From HGM13006 sp964514175 (lineage in GTDB: Bacteria; Bacillota; Clostridia; Oscillospirales; Oscillospiraceae), in NCBI GenBank assembly GCA_964514175.1, contig CAZEPQ010000010.1, positions 1 to 27,483 of the forward strand: DNA of 27,483 nucleotides. The letters run 5' to 3'. The position numbers were made by a program, and so were the translations under genes. Numbering within the stretch: the stretch's first letter is position 1; each line of letters starts with the position of its first letter. Below, piece by piece: positions 1-6,177 of this stretch. Under the pieces are notes generated by a model. That model was not told the DNA's origin. It made no database searches and was given only the letters and a program-made list of their open reading frames with translations.

Positions 1-1222
1 AGTCCTTCAGGATCCAGCCGTCGAACACATCCGGGGGATTGTCTGCCAGACGCTGGCCCAGTGTGGTCATCAGGCCTTCGTCCAGGATACAGTAGGAGAT
101 GGCGCCGGGCTGCTTCCGAAGCAGGTATTTGCCATCGTTGAGGCCGCCGGTTTCATCCATGAACCGATGTCCATCCAGGTTGATATAGACTGCTTCGGGC
201 TGACGCATGATTCTGTAAGCGCAATAGCCGTAGGGATGGTGGGCAGGTCCGCCCAGGTTGACATCCACGCTTTCGTAATCCACTTCGCCGCCGATGGTCT
301 CTACCATCTTATGGCCGTCGCCCACGTTGGTGGGAACGTTGAACTGGTGTACCGGCTCCTGACCCTCATAGAACCAGGGGAAGTGCTGCTCCATCATTTC
401 ACGGTTTGCCAGGAAGCCGCCGGTGGCAAGGATGCAGTCCTTGCTTTCGATGCGAATTTCTCCGCCGCCATCGGCACAGAGGATGCCCTTGACGGTGCCG
501 TCTTCCACGATCAGTTCCTTTGCCCGACATTCGGTGAGGATCGTCAGGTCATACTGTTTGCCCCGTTCCAGCAGCTTGTCCACAAAGAAGGAACCCATCC
601 AGCCGGGGCCGATGGCCTGGTCACGGCACTTGAGGTTGTGGTCCCGACGATAGGGGAAGTCGTACTTCATCCAGCCTGTTTCGTTGTAGACAAAGGGCTC
701 CAATGCACCCTCCTGCTGGGCGTACCAGTCGAAGAATTCGCCGCTGGCCCGAACATTTTCCTCCAGCTTTTTGGGGTCTACCTTCCACAGACTGCGAGAC
801 AGGATCCGGCGGATCATCATATCCGTCATGTCCGGAACACCCAGCTCTGCCTGGACCTTGGAGCCGGTAAAACCTGCACCGTGGGCAAGGTAGGTGTTGC
901 CGCCCAGCTTTTTGCCGGCTTCCACCAGAATGACCTTCTTGCCGCCCTCGGCAAGTCTGGCGGCAGCAGTGACGCCACAGCCGCCGGAGCCTACAACCAC
1001 AACGTCACAGACGAAGGTTTTGGGCTCGTGGGACGGGACGGTTACGGCATCCTCCGTATTGGTGATCGCGTTAACATGGCAGAGGGTTTGACACAGACCG
1101 CAGGAGATGCACTTCTCCGGGTCGATGGCGTAGCGAGTACCCTTATAGGTAATGGCTGAGACAGGACATTCCATCCTACAGTAGTGACAGCAGACACAAT
1201 TGGGGCCAATTTGATATGCCAT
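1..1222 (-). CDS. Ferredoxin-FAD fumarate-reductase-like oxidoreductase, C-terminus cut by window edge
   Basis: The frame is open from ATG at 1222 to the left edge, about 407 codons, so the C-terminus is missing. AGGAGG lies 9 bases upstream of the start. The first 55 residues carry two ferredoxin motifs of the form CxxCxxCxxxC (CVCCHYCRMECP and CISCGLCQTLCH), predicting two [4Fe-4S] clusters. A Rossmann FAD site follows around residue 75 (VVVVGSGGCGVTAAA, then an acidic residue and LGGNT), continuing into an FAD_binding_2 / fumarate-reductase flavoprotein body with INLDGHRFMDE near the cut. Relatives pass electrons through the clusters to FAD and reduce activated C=C bonds, such as fumarate, urocanate or other enoates. 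The substrate cannot be read here. No signal peptide is seen, so it is probably cytoplasmic. It is divergent from the ribbon-helix-helix gene and seems monocistronic at its 5' end. Confidence 0.88.
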   Translation of the reverse strand, partial: MAYQIGPNCVCCHYCRMECPVSAITYKGTRYAIDPEKCISCGLCQTLCHVNAITNTEDAVTVPSHEPKTFVCDVVVVGSGGCGVTAAARLAEGGKKVILVEAGKKLGGNTYLAHGAGFTGSKVQAELGVPDMTDMMIRRILSRSLWKVDPKKLEENVRASGEFFDWYAQQEGALEPFVYNETGWMKYDFPYRRDHNLKCRDQAIGPGWMGSFFVDKLLERGKQYDLTILTECRAKELIVEDGTVKGILCADGGGEIRIESKDCILATGGFLANREMMEQHFPWFYEGQEPVHQFNVPTNVGDGHKMVETIGGEVDYESVDVNLGGPAHHPYGYCAYRIMRQPEAVYINLDGHRFMDETGGLNDGKYLLRKQPGAISYCILDEGLMTTLGQRLADNPPDVFDGWILKD

Positions 1223-1290
1223 AAAAATTATCCTCCTGTTTCTATTCGTTTTTTTACCAAGGGTTTGATTTATATTGGTATTACATTTCC

Positions 1291-1319
1291 ATTTTATCAA
1301 TCCCCGGGGAGGGTCACCA
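1291..1319 (-). promoter_or_regulatory. Likely promoter of the ferredoxin-FAD reductase
   Basis: On the minus strand a TGGTGA -35 (1314-1319) and a TAAAAT -10 (1291-1296) are separated by 17 bases, about 70 bases upstream of the start codon. The -35 match is weak. A palindromic TTGCAA sits immediately upstream at 1321-1326. Confidence 0.45.
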
Positions 1320-1440
1320 GTTGCAAAAAGTGATTTAGAATATCAAAATGAGAGAAATTCGTCCGAGAAGACACGAAAGAGCGAAATAGAGGGGGTAATT
1401 GGTTGTATAAAAATGATATCACTTGCTTGTTAATTGATAG

Positions 1441-1476
1441 TATGAAATATTCATAAAATGTCATATGATATATGAA
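1441..1476 (+). promoter_or_regulatory. Palindrome cluster upstream of the ribbon-helix-helix gene
   Basis: TATGAA (1441-1446), TTCATA (1450-1455) and TATGAA (1471-1476) form a perfect inverted repeat with a 3-base spacer plus a third copy. A perfect 8-base palindrome TCATATGA (1461-1468) lies between them. Ribbon-helix-helix dimers usually bind short inverted or tandem repeats in their own promoters, so this is a credible autoregulatory operator. A possible -10, TATGAT, is at 1464-1469. Confidence 0.5.
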
Positions 1477-1510
1477 ACAATACTTCTAACGGTCAATAGG
1501 AGGAAAGTGT

Positions 1511-1690
1511 ATGGCTACCAATAAGCGCGTGTTTACACTGCGATTGGATGATGAAATTTTCGATAAGATAGGTGCGTTGGCCACCAGTGAGCATCGTTCC
1601 ATGACCAACTACATTGAGTATGTTTTGCTGAAGCATTTGGACGAAATTGAAAAAGCTCAAGGAGAAATAAAGGTTCCTGACAGCGAATAA
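1511..1690 (+). CDS. Small ribbon-helix-helix (Arc/CopG-like) DNA-binding protein
   Basis: This is a 59-residue protein starting at ATG 1511 behind AGGAGG with 7-base spacing. The N-terminus (MATNKRVFTLRLDDEIFDKI) has the alternating beta-strand expected of a ribbon-helix-helix fold. Two helices follow, with the conserved turn-and-helix pattern 'ATSEHRSMTNYIEYVLLKHL'. The charged tail after residue 48 has no known domain. The fold is normally a dimeric transcriptional repressor, or the antitoxin half of a toxin-antitoxin pair. No toxin-sized partner is adjacent: the next gene is a sigma factor 200 bases away. A solitary autoregulated regulator is therefore the simplest reading, with the repeats at 1441-1476 as its probable site. 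Confidence 0.8.
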   Translation: MATNKRVFTLRLDDEIFDKIGALATSEHRSMTNYIEYVLLKHLDEIEKAQGEIKVPDSE

Positions 1691-1718
1691 TTTTGCTTAA
1701 AACAAGAGAATAATAGAA

Positions 1719-1751
1719 GCCCCCTGAAGCAGCACAGCTCCGTCAGGGGGC
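1719..1751 (+). other. Strong hairpin after the ribbon-helix-helix gene
   Basis: GCCCCCTGA (1719-1727) pairs perfectly with TCAGGGGGC (1743-1751) around a 15-base loop. No T-run follows on the plus strand, so it is not a textbook intrinsic terminator, though it may still end the upstream transcript or stabilise its 3' end. The remaining spacer to 1891 shows only a weak ECF-like candidate, AAC at 1814-1816 and CGAA at 1834-1837, 17 bases apart. Confidence 0.45.
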
Positions 1752-1891
1752 AAAAGTAATTCATGGGAAAATCGGACAAAAATTGCGTTTATTCAATAGA
1801 TTAGGCCCGAAAGAACGGTCCTGATTGGAGAATCGAAGCGCAATTGGAATTGTTGAGAGATAGAAAACAAGAGGATTGGTGGCGATGAAGA

Positions 1892-2413
1892 ATGGTTGAT
1901 ATAAAGTGGTTTGATACACTGTATACCGAAAATTATGAACGCCTGAAAAAGATTGCCTGTAGATCTTTGGGCAGCGAGGCAATTGCTGAGGAGATCGTGC
2001 AGGAGGCATTTTTAATTCTGCTATGTAAGCATGATGAAGTAAAGGTACATCCGAACAGTGCCGGGTGGCTTGTCATAGCGGTACAAAACCTGATTAAGAA
2101 TGAGCTGAACAGAGCCTGCATAAGGCGAGAGGTTGCAATAACAGAAGAGCCGATGGATCATCGGTACATAGCGAATGAAAAGCTGGAAGACGTTCTGCCT
2201 GCGGGGCTGACGGAAGAAGAGCGGGATATCCTGATATGGTACTTTGACTACCAGCTTTCACATAAGGAAATCGCGGTAAAATTGGAAATCTCGGAAGGAG
2301 CCTGCCGGACGAGGTTGTACCGAGCAAAGGAACACGTCAAAAATCTTTTGCTGAAAAATGAAAAATTTTGTGACAAAAACGGTTCCTGGATAAATACATG
2401 GGTGAGGAGGTAA
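1892..2413 (+). CDS. ECF-family RNA polymerase sigma factor
   Basis: This 173-residue protein has the sigma-70 region 2 helix set at about residues 10-75 (ERLKKIACRSLGSEAIAEEI, then 'VQEAFLILL', then 'GWLVIAVQNLIKNELNR'). Region 4 is at about 105-155 (LTEEERDILIWYFDYQLSHK, then 'EIAVKLEISEGACRTRLYRAKEHV'). The length and lack of region 3 fit the extracytoplasmic-function group, which direct RNA polymerase to a small regulon when released from a membrane anti-sigma factor. ATG 1892 is the earliest start in this frame, because a stop lies at 1886-1888. Its ribosome site is weak: GAGG is about 17 bases away. The gene ends 6 bases before a membrane protein of the type expected for its anti-sigma factor. 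Confidence 0.87.
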   Translation: MVDIKWFDTLYTENYERLKKIACRSLGSEAIAEEIVQEAFLILLCKHDEVKVHPNSAGWLVIAVQNLIKNELNRACIRREVAITEEPMDHRYIANEKLEDVLPAGLTEEERDILIWYFDYQLSHKEIAVKLEISEGACRTRLYRAKEHVKNLLLKNEKFCDKNGSWINTWVRR

Positions 2414-2419
2414 ATTCAG

Positions 2420-3265
2420 ATGTCTGAGAATATGTTCAAATTACTGAAGAACAGTGATGATCGTATGGCTCAAATCCAAAAGCATCTGGCAGAGTTCACA
2501 CCGGAAAGACTGCAAGATGAACTGGATAATCTCATTCTGTCAACGGATGGTTCCGAAGATGACCTTGCCCTGATTGACGCATATCTGGCAGAGCTGGATA
2601 AACGGGCGCCCATTACGCAGGAAATCACCGCGGAGCAATCTCTGGAAGATTTTCATGAAAAACACGCCGTACTTTTTGAACAGCCTGCAACTGCGCCCGC
2701 AAAGAAGCGGCGGAGACCTGGGCGATACTTGGTTTTGATCGCGGCAGTGATTGCTGTTGTGGGGCTGCTGGCCGTACAGGCAACCGGCGGAGAAGTTTTT
2801 GGAAAACTAGCTCGCTGGAGCGATGATTTATTTGGTATTTCGTCGGGATATAAGGAAGTGGCTATGGAGCGGGATCCTGAGTATGCACAGCTACAGCAGG
2901 CACTGGAGGATGCGGGAATCACGGTGCCGCTGGTGCCAAAGTATCTGCCTGAGGGATATGTACAGAAGGAGTTCTATACAATTGATGATATTGGAGCAGT
3001 GTACGCTAGGTATGAATGCGCTGATGCAGCGTTTAGCATACAGATTGAGCGAACTGAATTGTACCAAAATGAGGAAATGCAAAAAATCAATAAATCGCCT
3101 GAAATGGTTAGGATTGATGATGTTGAACACTATATTATGGTGAATAATGGGACATATAAGGCGGTTTGGGAAAATGGTAAATATATATGTACGATTTACG
3201 GTGTAACTCAAAAAGAAGAATTATGTACCATGATCGAATCGATTTATATGGAGGATCTATCATGA
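2420..3265 (+). CDS. Putative membrane anti-sigma factor with DUF4367-like extracytoplasmic domain
   Basis: This 281-residue protein starts at ATG 2420 behind GAGGAGG. Residues 1-100 are hydrophilic and acidic, with a cytoplasmic 'KKRRRPGR' stop-transfer motif just before one membrane helix at about 102-120. The external part runs to the C-terminus. Its last 100 residues ('VPKYLPEGYVQKEFY', 'AAFSIQIERT', 'KAVWENGKYICTIYG') have the pattern of DUF4367, a domain common in Clostridia next to ECF sigma factors. The N-terminal part is inferred to hold the sigma factor encoded just upstream; no zinc-binding HxxxCxxC anti-sigma motif is seen, so the mechanism is open. Its stop overlaps the next start in ATGA at 3262-3265, so the two are probably translationally coupled. 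Confidence 0.75.
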   Translation: MSENMFKLLKNSDDRMAQIQKHLAEFTPERLQDELDNLILSTDGSEDDLALIDAYLAELDKRAPITQEITAEQSLEDFHEKHAVLFEQPATAPAKKRRRPGRYLVLIAAVIAVVGLLAVQATGGEVFGKLARWSDDLFGISSGYKEVAMERDPEYAQLQQALEDAGITVPLVPKYLPEGYVQKEFYTIDDIGAVYARYECADAAFSIQIERTELYQNEEMQKINKSPEMVRIDDVEHYIMVNNGTYKAVWENGKYICTIYGVTQKEELCTMIESIYMEDLS

Positions 3266-3675
3266 AAAAACGTATTTTTCGTTGGATTGCAATTTTTGTA
3301 GTCCTGGCACTTACGGTTGCACCCATGACAGCTTTTGCTGTGGAGCCTCGTGCAAGTGCTTATATTGAGAATACATCTGTAGGCATACAGCGGGTGAGTA
3401 GTGGTGTTAAAGTGAATTTTAATATTGCTGGAACCGGAGTAATGAGCAATATTGGTGCAACGATGATTCAAATATACACAGCCGGAGGAGATTTTGCAAA
3501 GGGCTATTATTATTCCACCACCTCTGGCCTGATGGGATATAATCGTTCTTTTTACGGAAATTCAATTACTTGGACCGGTGCCGATTCAGGAACGCGGTAT
3601 TATGCGGTTGTGACCTTTAAGGCATCCAACAGTTCCGGAAGCGATACCCATGTGTCGATCACCGGATATGCCTGA
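3262..3675 (+). CDS. Small secreted protein coupled to the sigma/anti-sigma pair
   Basis: This is a 137-residue protein. ATG 3262 is chosen because GGAGG lies 7 bases upstream and a signal peptide starts there: 'MKKRIF', a hydrophobic core, and an 'AFA' cleavage site near residue 25. The mature part is about 112 residues, free of Cys and Trp-poor, and rich in Ser, Thr, Gly and Tyr. It reads as alternating beta-strands ('SVGIQRVSSGVKVNFNIAGT', 'GATMIQIYTAGGDF', 'TRYYAVVTFKASN'), suggesting a small beta-sandwich. Similar secreted proteins accompany sigma/DUF4367 pairs in Clostridia; I recall one such family as DUF6147 but cannot confirm membership. It could be the output or the sensed ligand of the sigma system. 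A strong terminator follows. Confidence 0.72.
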   Translation: MKKRIFRWIAIFVVLALTVAPMTAFAVEPRASAYIENTSVGIQRVSSGVKVNFNIAGTGVMSNIGATMIQIYTAGGDFAKGYYYSTTSGLMGYNRSFYGNSITWTGADSGTRYYAVVTFKASNSSGSDTHVSITGYA

Positions 3676-3777
3676 GAACTGATAAAACCCAGTGTGAAGA
3701 TCAATACAACGGGGCAGAGTGCCCTGTGATAGAATACAAACCATAGAAAGATGGAGTTCTTCTCTGTCCATAACCAG

Positions 3778-3820
3778 CGGAACCTCTGATGATTTTGGCA
3801 TCAGAGGTTCCGTATTTTTT
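3778..3820 (+). terminator. Intrinsic terminator of the sigma / anti-sigma / secreted protein operon
   Basis: A perfect 14-base stem, CGGAACCTCTGATG (3778-3791) with CATCAGAGGTTCCG (3799-3812), has a 7-base loop and is followed by a TATTTTTT tract. It closes the three-gene unit about 100 bases after the last stop. A weak candidate promoter for the next gene, GTGACA-17-CATAAA, lies at 3831-3859. Confidence 0.88.
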
Positions 3821-3962
3821 ACAATATGGTGTGACATTTTCAGGGGCTGAATACATAAATAGCATATAGGCACAGGAGAGCGTTGAACACATACGAAACA
3901 AACAGAGCGGTTTGAGATCGTTGATTCTCCGGCTTGAATTATCAATCAGGAGGATTACAGAT

Positions 3963-4220
3963 ATGCATGCATATACAAAGCTGTTTCAGCCCATGCTTGC
4001 CAAGACAGTGCATCAAGTCCGAGTTGAGAGAAGGTATACCCAGGCGACCATGGCGGAGCGGCTGCACATAGATACACGTTCATATTGCGATCTGGAGCAT
4101 GGTCATTTCTGCTTTTCGGCACCGTCCCTGATCCTGCTGGAGCTGATGATGACGGAAATGGAGCTGCGAATGTTTATCCATGAGCTACAGGATTTTGTGC
4201 AGGCTTTCGAATGTGTTTAA
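3963..4220 (+). CDS. Small XRE-like helix-turn-helix protein
   Basis: This is an 85-residue protein. The start is ATG 3963, which has AGGAGG at 3948-3953. Residues about 15-60 read as an XRE/Cro-type helix-turn-helix: 'LAKTVHQVRVERRYTQATMA', then 'ERLHIDTRSYCDLEHG', with the usual Q-x3-A position and the S/T-x-C-D-L-E-x-G third helix. The C-terminal 25 residues form a hydrophobic helix (ILLELMMTEMELRMFIHEL) that could dimerise or bind a partner. It converges with the Spo0A_C-like gene with only 6 bases between stop codons. The target is unknown. Confidence 0.72.
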   Translation: MHAYTKLFQPMLAKTVHQVRVERRYTQATMAERLHIDTRSYCDLEHGHFCFSAPSLILLELMMTEMELRMFIHELQDFVQAFECV

Positions 4221-4226
4221 AGGGCG

Positions 4227-4571
4227 CTATGCGGCATGACAGCGGCAAAAATGTGCATGCAGGATGGCGATAAATTGTGAGGCGGTTGGCTTGTGCGGGA
4301 GGGGATATCCGGCCAACTGTTCTAGCAGCGTCGGGTTTCGGAGCCAGACAATGGCCACCGCGGCCCGAAGATTTCGTTCAACACAGTGCATTTTGGTGTG
4401 ATAATGTTTTGCGATATCCGGATACAGCCACTTGGTAATAAGCAGTAGACGCTCCGGCTGCTGCTTTGTCAGGAACAGCGCATATGCGGCATAATAATGC
4501 CCAATATAGTTGGGGGTTAGCCCCAGACGATTCAAAAGGTCCCGGATTTCGGGGGTGATTTCAGTGTCCAT
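4227..4571 (-). CDS. Stand-alone Spo0A C-terminal-domain protein
   Basis: This 114-residue protein is almost entirely the Spo0A DNA-binding effector domain. The landmarks are 'LLNRLGLTPNYIGHYYAAYA', 'LLITKWLYPDIAKHYHT', 'CVERNLRAAVAIVWLRN' and 'PTASQFIAILHAHF'. They line up with the Spo0A features LYPDIAK, the VERAIRHAIEVAW recognition helix and PTNSEFIA. The receiver domain that carries the phosphorylated aspartate is absent, and no upstream frame supplies one, so this is not a truncated spo0A with a nearby remnant. The start at 4571 has GAGGCG upstream. It may bind 0A boxes without phosphorelay control and compete with or modulate true Spo0A. A 0A box lies between its promoter and its start. 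Confidence 0.83.
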   Translation of the reverse strand: MDTEITPEIRDLLNRLGLTPNYIGHYYAAYALFLTKQQPERLLLITKWLYPDIAKHYHTKMHCVERNLRAAVAIVWLRNPTLLEQLAGYPLPHKPTASQFIAILHAHFCRCHAA

Positions 4572-4584
4572 GCATTCGCCTCTA

Positions 4585-4591
4585 TTCGACA
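4585..4591 (-). promoter_or_regulatory. 0A box between promoter and start of the Spo0A_C-like gene
   Basis: The minus strand reads TGTCGAA, the known Spo0A binding core (TGNCGAA). It lies 14 bases upstream of the start codon and just downstream of the -10, where a bound protein would be expected to repress. A one-mismatch copy, TATCGAA, faces it on the plus strand at 4620-4626. Confidence 0.6.
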
Positions 4592-4603
4592 GATTCTGCG
4601 GAT

Positions 4604-4609
4604 ATTATA
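4604..4609 (-). promoter_or_regulatory. Extended -10 promoter of the Spo0A_C-like gene
   Basis: The minus strand reads TGGTATAAT, a perfect TATAAT -10 with the TGn extension. There is no good -35, which fits an extended -10 or activator-dependent promoter. Confidence 0.6.
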
Positions 4610-4629
4610 CCAGACACAATATCGAATAC

Positions 4630-4647
4630 TATGAGGTGTACCTCATA
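4630..4647. promoter_or_regulatory. 18-base palindrome upstream of the Spo0A_C-like promoter
   Basis: TATGAGGT and ACCTCATA are perfect 8-base inverted arms separated by GT. They cover the position where a -35 element would be, centred about 32 bases upstream of the -10. This is the expected geometry for a dimeric repressor or activator site. The binder is unknown; the neighbouring XRE-like protein is one candidate. Confidence 0.5.
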
Positions 4648-4683
4648 CGGAGAGAATTGACCTGCAAATAAAACAAAGGAAAA

Positions 4684-4780
4684 ACGGGGCCGTCTCACAA
4701 ATGGCAGAATGCACAAAAGCACTGTCACTGGTTCGCAATGACACGTTTAATGCAAACTGTCCTTAGCGAGACAGCCCCGT
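4684..4780 (-). terminator. Long stem-loop terminator after the Crp/Fnr gene
   Basis: ACGGGGC (4684-4690) plus GTCTC (4692-4696) pairs with GAGAC (4768-4772) plus GCCCCGT (4774-4780) with one mismatch. The enclosed loop is 71 bases. On the minus strand the stem runs into TTTTTCCTTT, so it can end the regulator transcript. The stem is closely related to the terminator at 6137-6170. The loop holds GTCATTGCGAACCAGTGACA-like sequence of a style seen in dispersed repeats, so a small non-coding repeat may have inserted here. Confidence 0.6.
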
Positions 4781-4858
4781 AATTGTGTTGTGATGACAAA
4801 TCTCAGTAACCCTTTGATGGGGTAGAGCGAATAATTGGGGAATTGGTTATTCTGTCGA

Positions 4859-5515
4859 TCATGTATCCAAAGCCCGCAGGGCTTTTTCGTCCAGAATTTC
4901 CACGGTACCACGGGACAGCTTTACCATGCCCTCGTTCTGGAAGTACCGGAGCATCCGGGTCACCACCTCCCGGGCGGTGCCCATGTGGTTGGCAATGGTT
5001 TCGTGGGTGAGCTTCAGCACATGGGAGCCCTCCAATTGGGCCTCTTCCAGCAGGAAGGCGGAGAGCCGCTTGTCGATGCTTTTCCACATGACCTGCTCAA
5101 TGAGCCACATGGCCTCAGAAAAACGGCTGGACATAAGCTCCCGGGTATAGTTTGCCACCGGGGCGGATTCGTTCATAACGGATAGATAGATCTGAGGGGG
5201 GATGATCCACACCTCGGTGTCTTTTTCTGCCTGAATGATGATGTCAAACTGAATGGACTGCATGATGCAGGAGGCGGAGAACAGGCAGGTGTCCAGCTCA
5301 AAGAGCCGATAGATGGTCAGCTCCTTGCCTTCGTCCGAGATGATATAGGCCCGAAGCTGGCCGGAGATAATAAGCATCAGACCCAGGCAGTCTGCGGAGC
5401 CGCTGTGGAGAATGGTGCCCTTTTTCACGGAGCGTCTTGTGGCGGAGCGGGTCAAAAGCTCCTGCTGGGCAGGGGTCATCCGCCCCCAGATGGGGAAAAA
5501 GCCTGAAATATCCAT
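4859..5515 (-). CDS. Crp/Fnr-family transcriptional regulator
   Basis: This is a 218-residue protein, a normal length for the family. Residues about 20-115 are a cyclic-nucleotide-binding-type beta-roll ('KKGTILHSGS', 'LMLIISGQLRAYIISDEGKE', 'LFELDTCLF'), followed by the long dimerisation helix. Residues about 165-205 are the winged helix-turn-helix (LTHETIANHMGTAREVVTRM, then 'LRYFQNEGMVKLSRG'). The recognition helix has RExxxR as in E. coli CRP, not the ExxSR of FNR. There is no N-terminal Fe-S cysteine set; cysteines occur only at scattered positions such as 'SADCLG' and 'ASCIMQ', so effector sensing is unknown. AAGGAGG precedes the ATG. It is divergent from the superoxide reductase gene, a likely target. 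Confidence 0.87.
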   Translation of the reverse strand: MDISGFFPIWGRMTPAQQELLTRSATRRSVKKGTILHSGSADCLGLMLIISGQLRAYIISDEGKELTIYRLFELDTCLFSASCIMQSIQFDIIIQAEKDTEVWIIPPQIYLSVMNESAPVANYTRELMSSRFSEAMWLIEQVMWKSIDKRLSAFLLEEAQLEGSHVLKLTHETIANHMGTAREVVTRMLRYFQNEGMVKLSRGTVEILDEKALRALDT

Positions 5516-5538
5516 AGTGGAATGCCTCCTTTTCTCTT

Positions 5539-5566
5539 AGTATAAAATTCTTTTGAAAAAAGTCAA
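5539..5566 (-). promoter_or_regulatory. Promoter of the Crp/Fnr-family gene
   Basis: On the minus strand TTGACT (5561-5566) and TATACT (5539-5544) are 16 bases apart, just upstream of the ribosome site. Confidence 0.7.
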
Positions 5567-5583
5567 TGAAATTTCTTCCTTTG

Positions 5584-5596
5584 GTGAGAAAGTCAC
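5584..5596. promoter_or_regulatory. CRP-like operator upstream of the desulfoferrodoxin gene
   Basis: GTGA (5584-5587) and TCAC (5593-5596) form an inverted repeat with a 5-base spacer, one base shorter than the classic CRP site. Its centre is about 41 bases upstream of the start point predicted from the -10 at 5619-5624, the class II activator position. Confidence 0.5.
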
Positions 5597-5618
5597 AGAA
5601 GGGCCGGTGGTTTACGGC

Positions 5619-5624
5619 TATAAT
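5619..5624 (+). promoter_or_regulatory. -10 element of the desulfoferrodoxin promoter
   Basis: TATAAT is perfect, but no recognisable -35 lies 16-18 bases upstream. This suggests activator dependence, with the GTGA/TCAC site at the right distance. Confidence 0.6.
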
Positions 5625-5706
5625 AAAGCCATAAAAGAGATAAATCAAACGGGCATCACCGAAAGCAGTGAGCCTGAAACGAATTTTAAAATATGGAGGT
5701 AACATT

Positions 5707-6087
5707 ATGAATAGCACTCGTTTTTATATTTGCAGCCATTGCGGTAATCTGGTAGGTATGATCCACGACGCAGGCGTTCCCCTGATGTGCTGCGGACAGA
5801 AGATGGAGCCCCTGGTCCCCAACACGGTGGAAGCCAGCGGCGAGAAGCATGTGCCCGTGGTTTCTGTAGAGGGGGACACGGTCCATGTAAACATCGGTTC
5901 TGTGGATCACCCCATGATCGAGGAACACAGCATCCAGTGGGTCTATCTGGAGACGGACCGGGGCGGCGAGAGAAAATCCCTGAATCCCGGCGAGGCCCCC
6001 CATGTGACCTTTACCCTGGGAGATGAAAAGCCCATTGCGGTGTATGCATATTGCAATCTCCACGGCCTGTGGAAGACGGAGCTGTGA
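5707..6087 (+). CDS. dfx: Desulfoferrodoxin (superoxide reductase)
   Basis: This 126-residue protein is the usual size for desulfoferrodoxin. Residues about 8-30 form the small desulforedoxin iron centre (CSHCGN, then MCCGQ). The rest is the superoxide reductase domain, with the iron ligands expected from 'EKHVPVV', 'VDHPMIEEHSIQWVYLE' and 'YAYCNLHGLWK' (Cys and His of the Fe(His)4Cys site). It reduces superoxide to hydrogen peroxide without making oxygen, using electrons from rubredoxin-type carriers, and is typical of strict anaerobes. The start at 5707 has GGAGG 7 bases upstream. It is monocistronic: a terminator follows, and control by the divergent Crp/Fnr protein is likely. Confidence 0.93.
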   Translation: MNSTRFYICSHCGNLVGMIHDAGVPLMCCGQKMEPLVPNTVEASGEKHVPVVSVEGDTVHVNIGSVDHPMIEEHSIQWVYLETDRGGERKSLNPGEAPHVTFTLGDEKPIAVYAYCNLHGLWKTEL

Positions 6088-6136
6088 GCGGATATCCCGA
6101 AACCATTCCAAGCTCCGGCATAAAAACGATAATAAA

Positions 6137-6170
6137 GGGGCTGCCTCACGTTTCTTAGTGAGACAGCCCC
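6137..6170. terminator. Bidirectional terminator between desulfoferrodoxin and tRNA-Ala
   Basis: GGGGCTG-c-CTCAC (6137-6149) pairs with GTGAG-a-CAGCCCC (6158-6170). CTTTT follows on the plus strand. On the minus strand the stem lies 8 bases beyond the tRNA 3' end and runs into TTTATTAT, so it can serve both convergent genes. Confidence 0.85.
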
Positions 6171-6177
6171 CTTTTCG

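Noticed and set aside
1511..1690. Type II toxin-antitoxin system
   Set aside because: The RHH protein could be an antitoxin, but no small toxin gene lies upstream or within 200 bases downstream.
1719..1751. Calling the 9-base stem a standard terminator
   Set aside because: No T-run follows on the plus strand, so only a hairpin is reported.
4227..4571. Pseudogene fragment of spo0A
   Set aside because: The gene has its own promoter, ribosome site, start and stop, and no receiver-domain remnant lies upstream.
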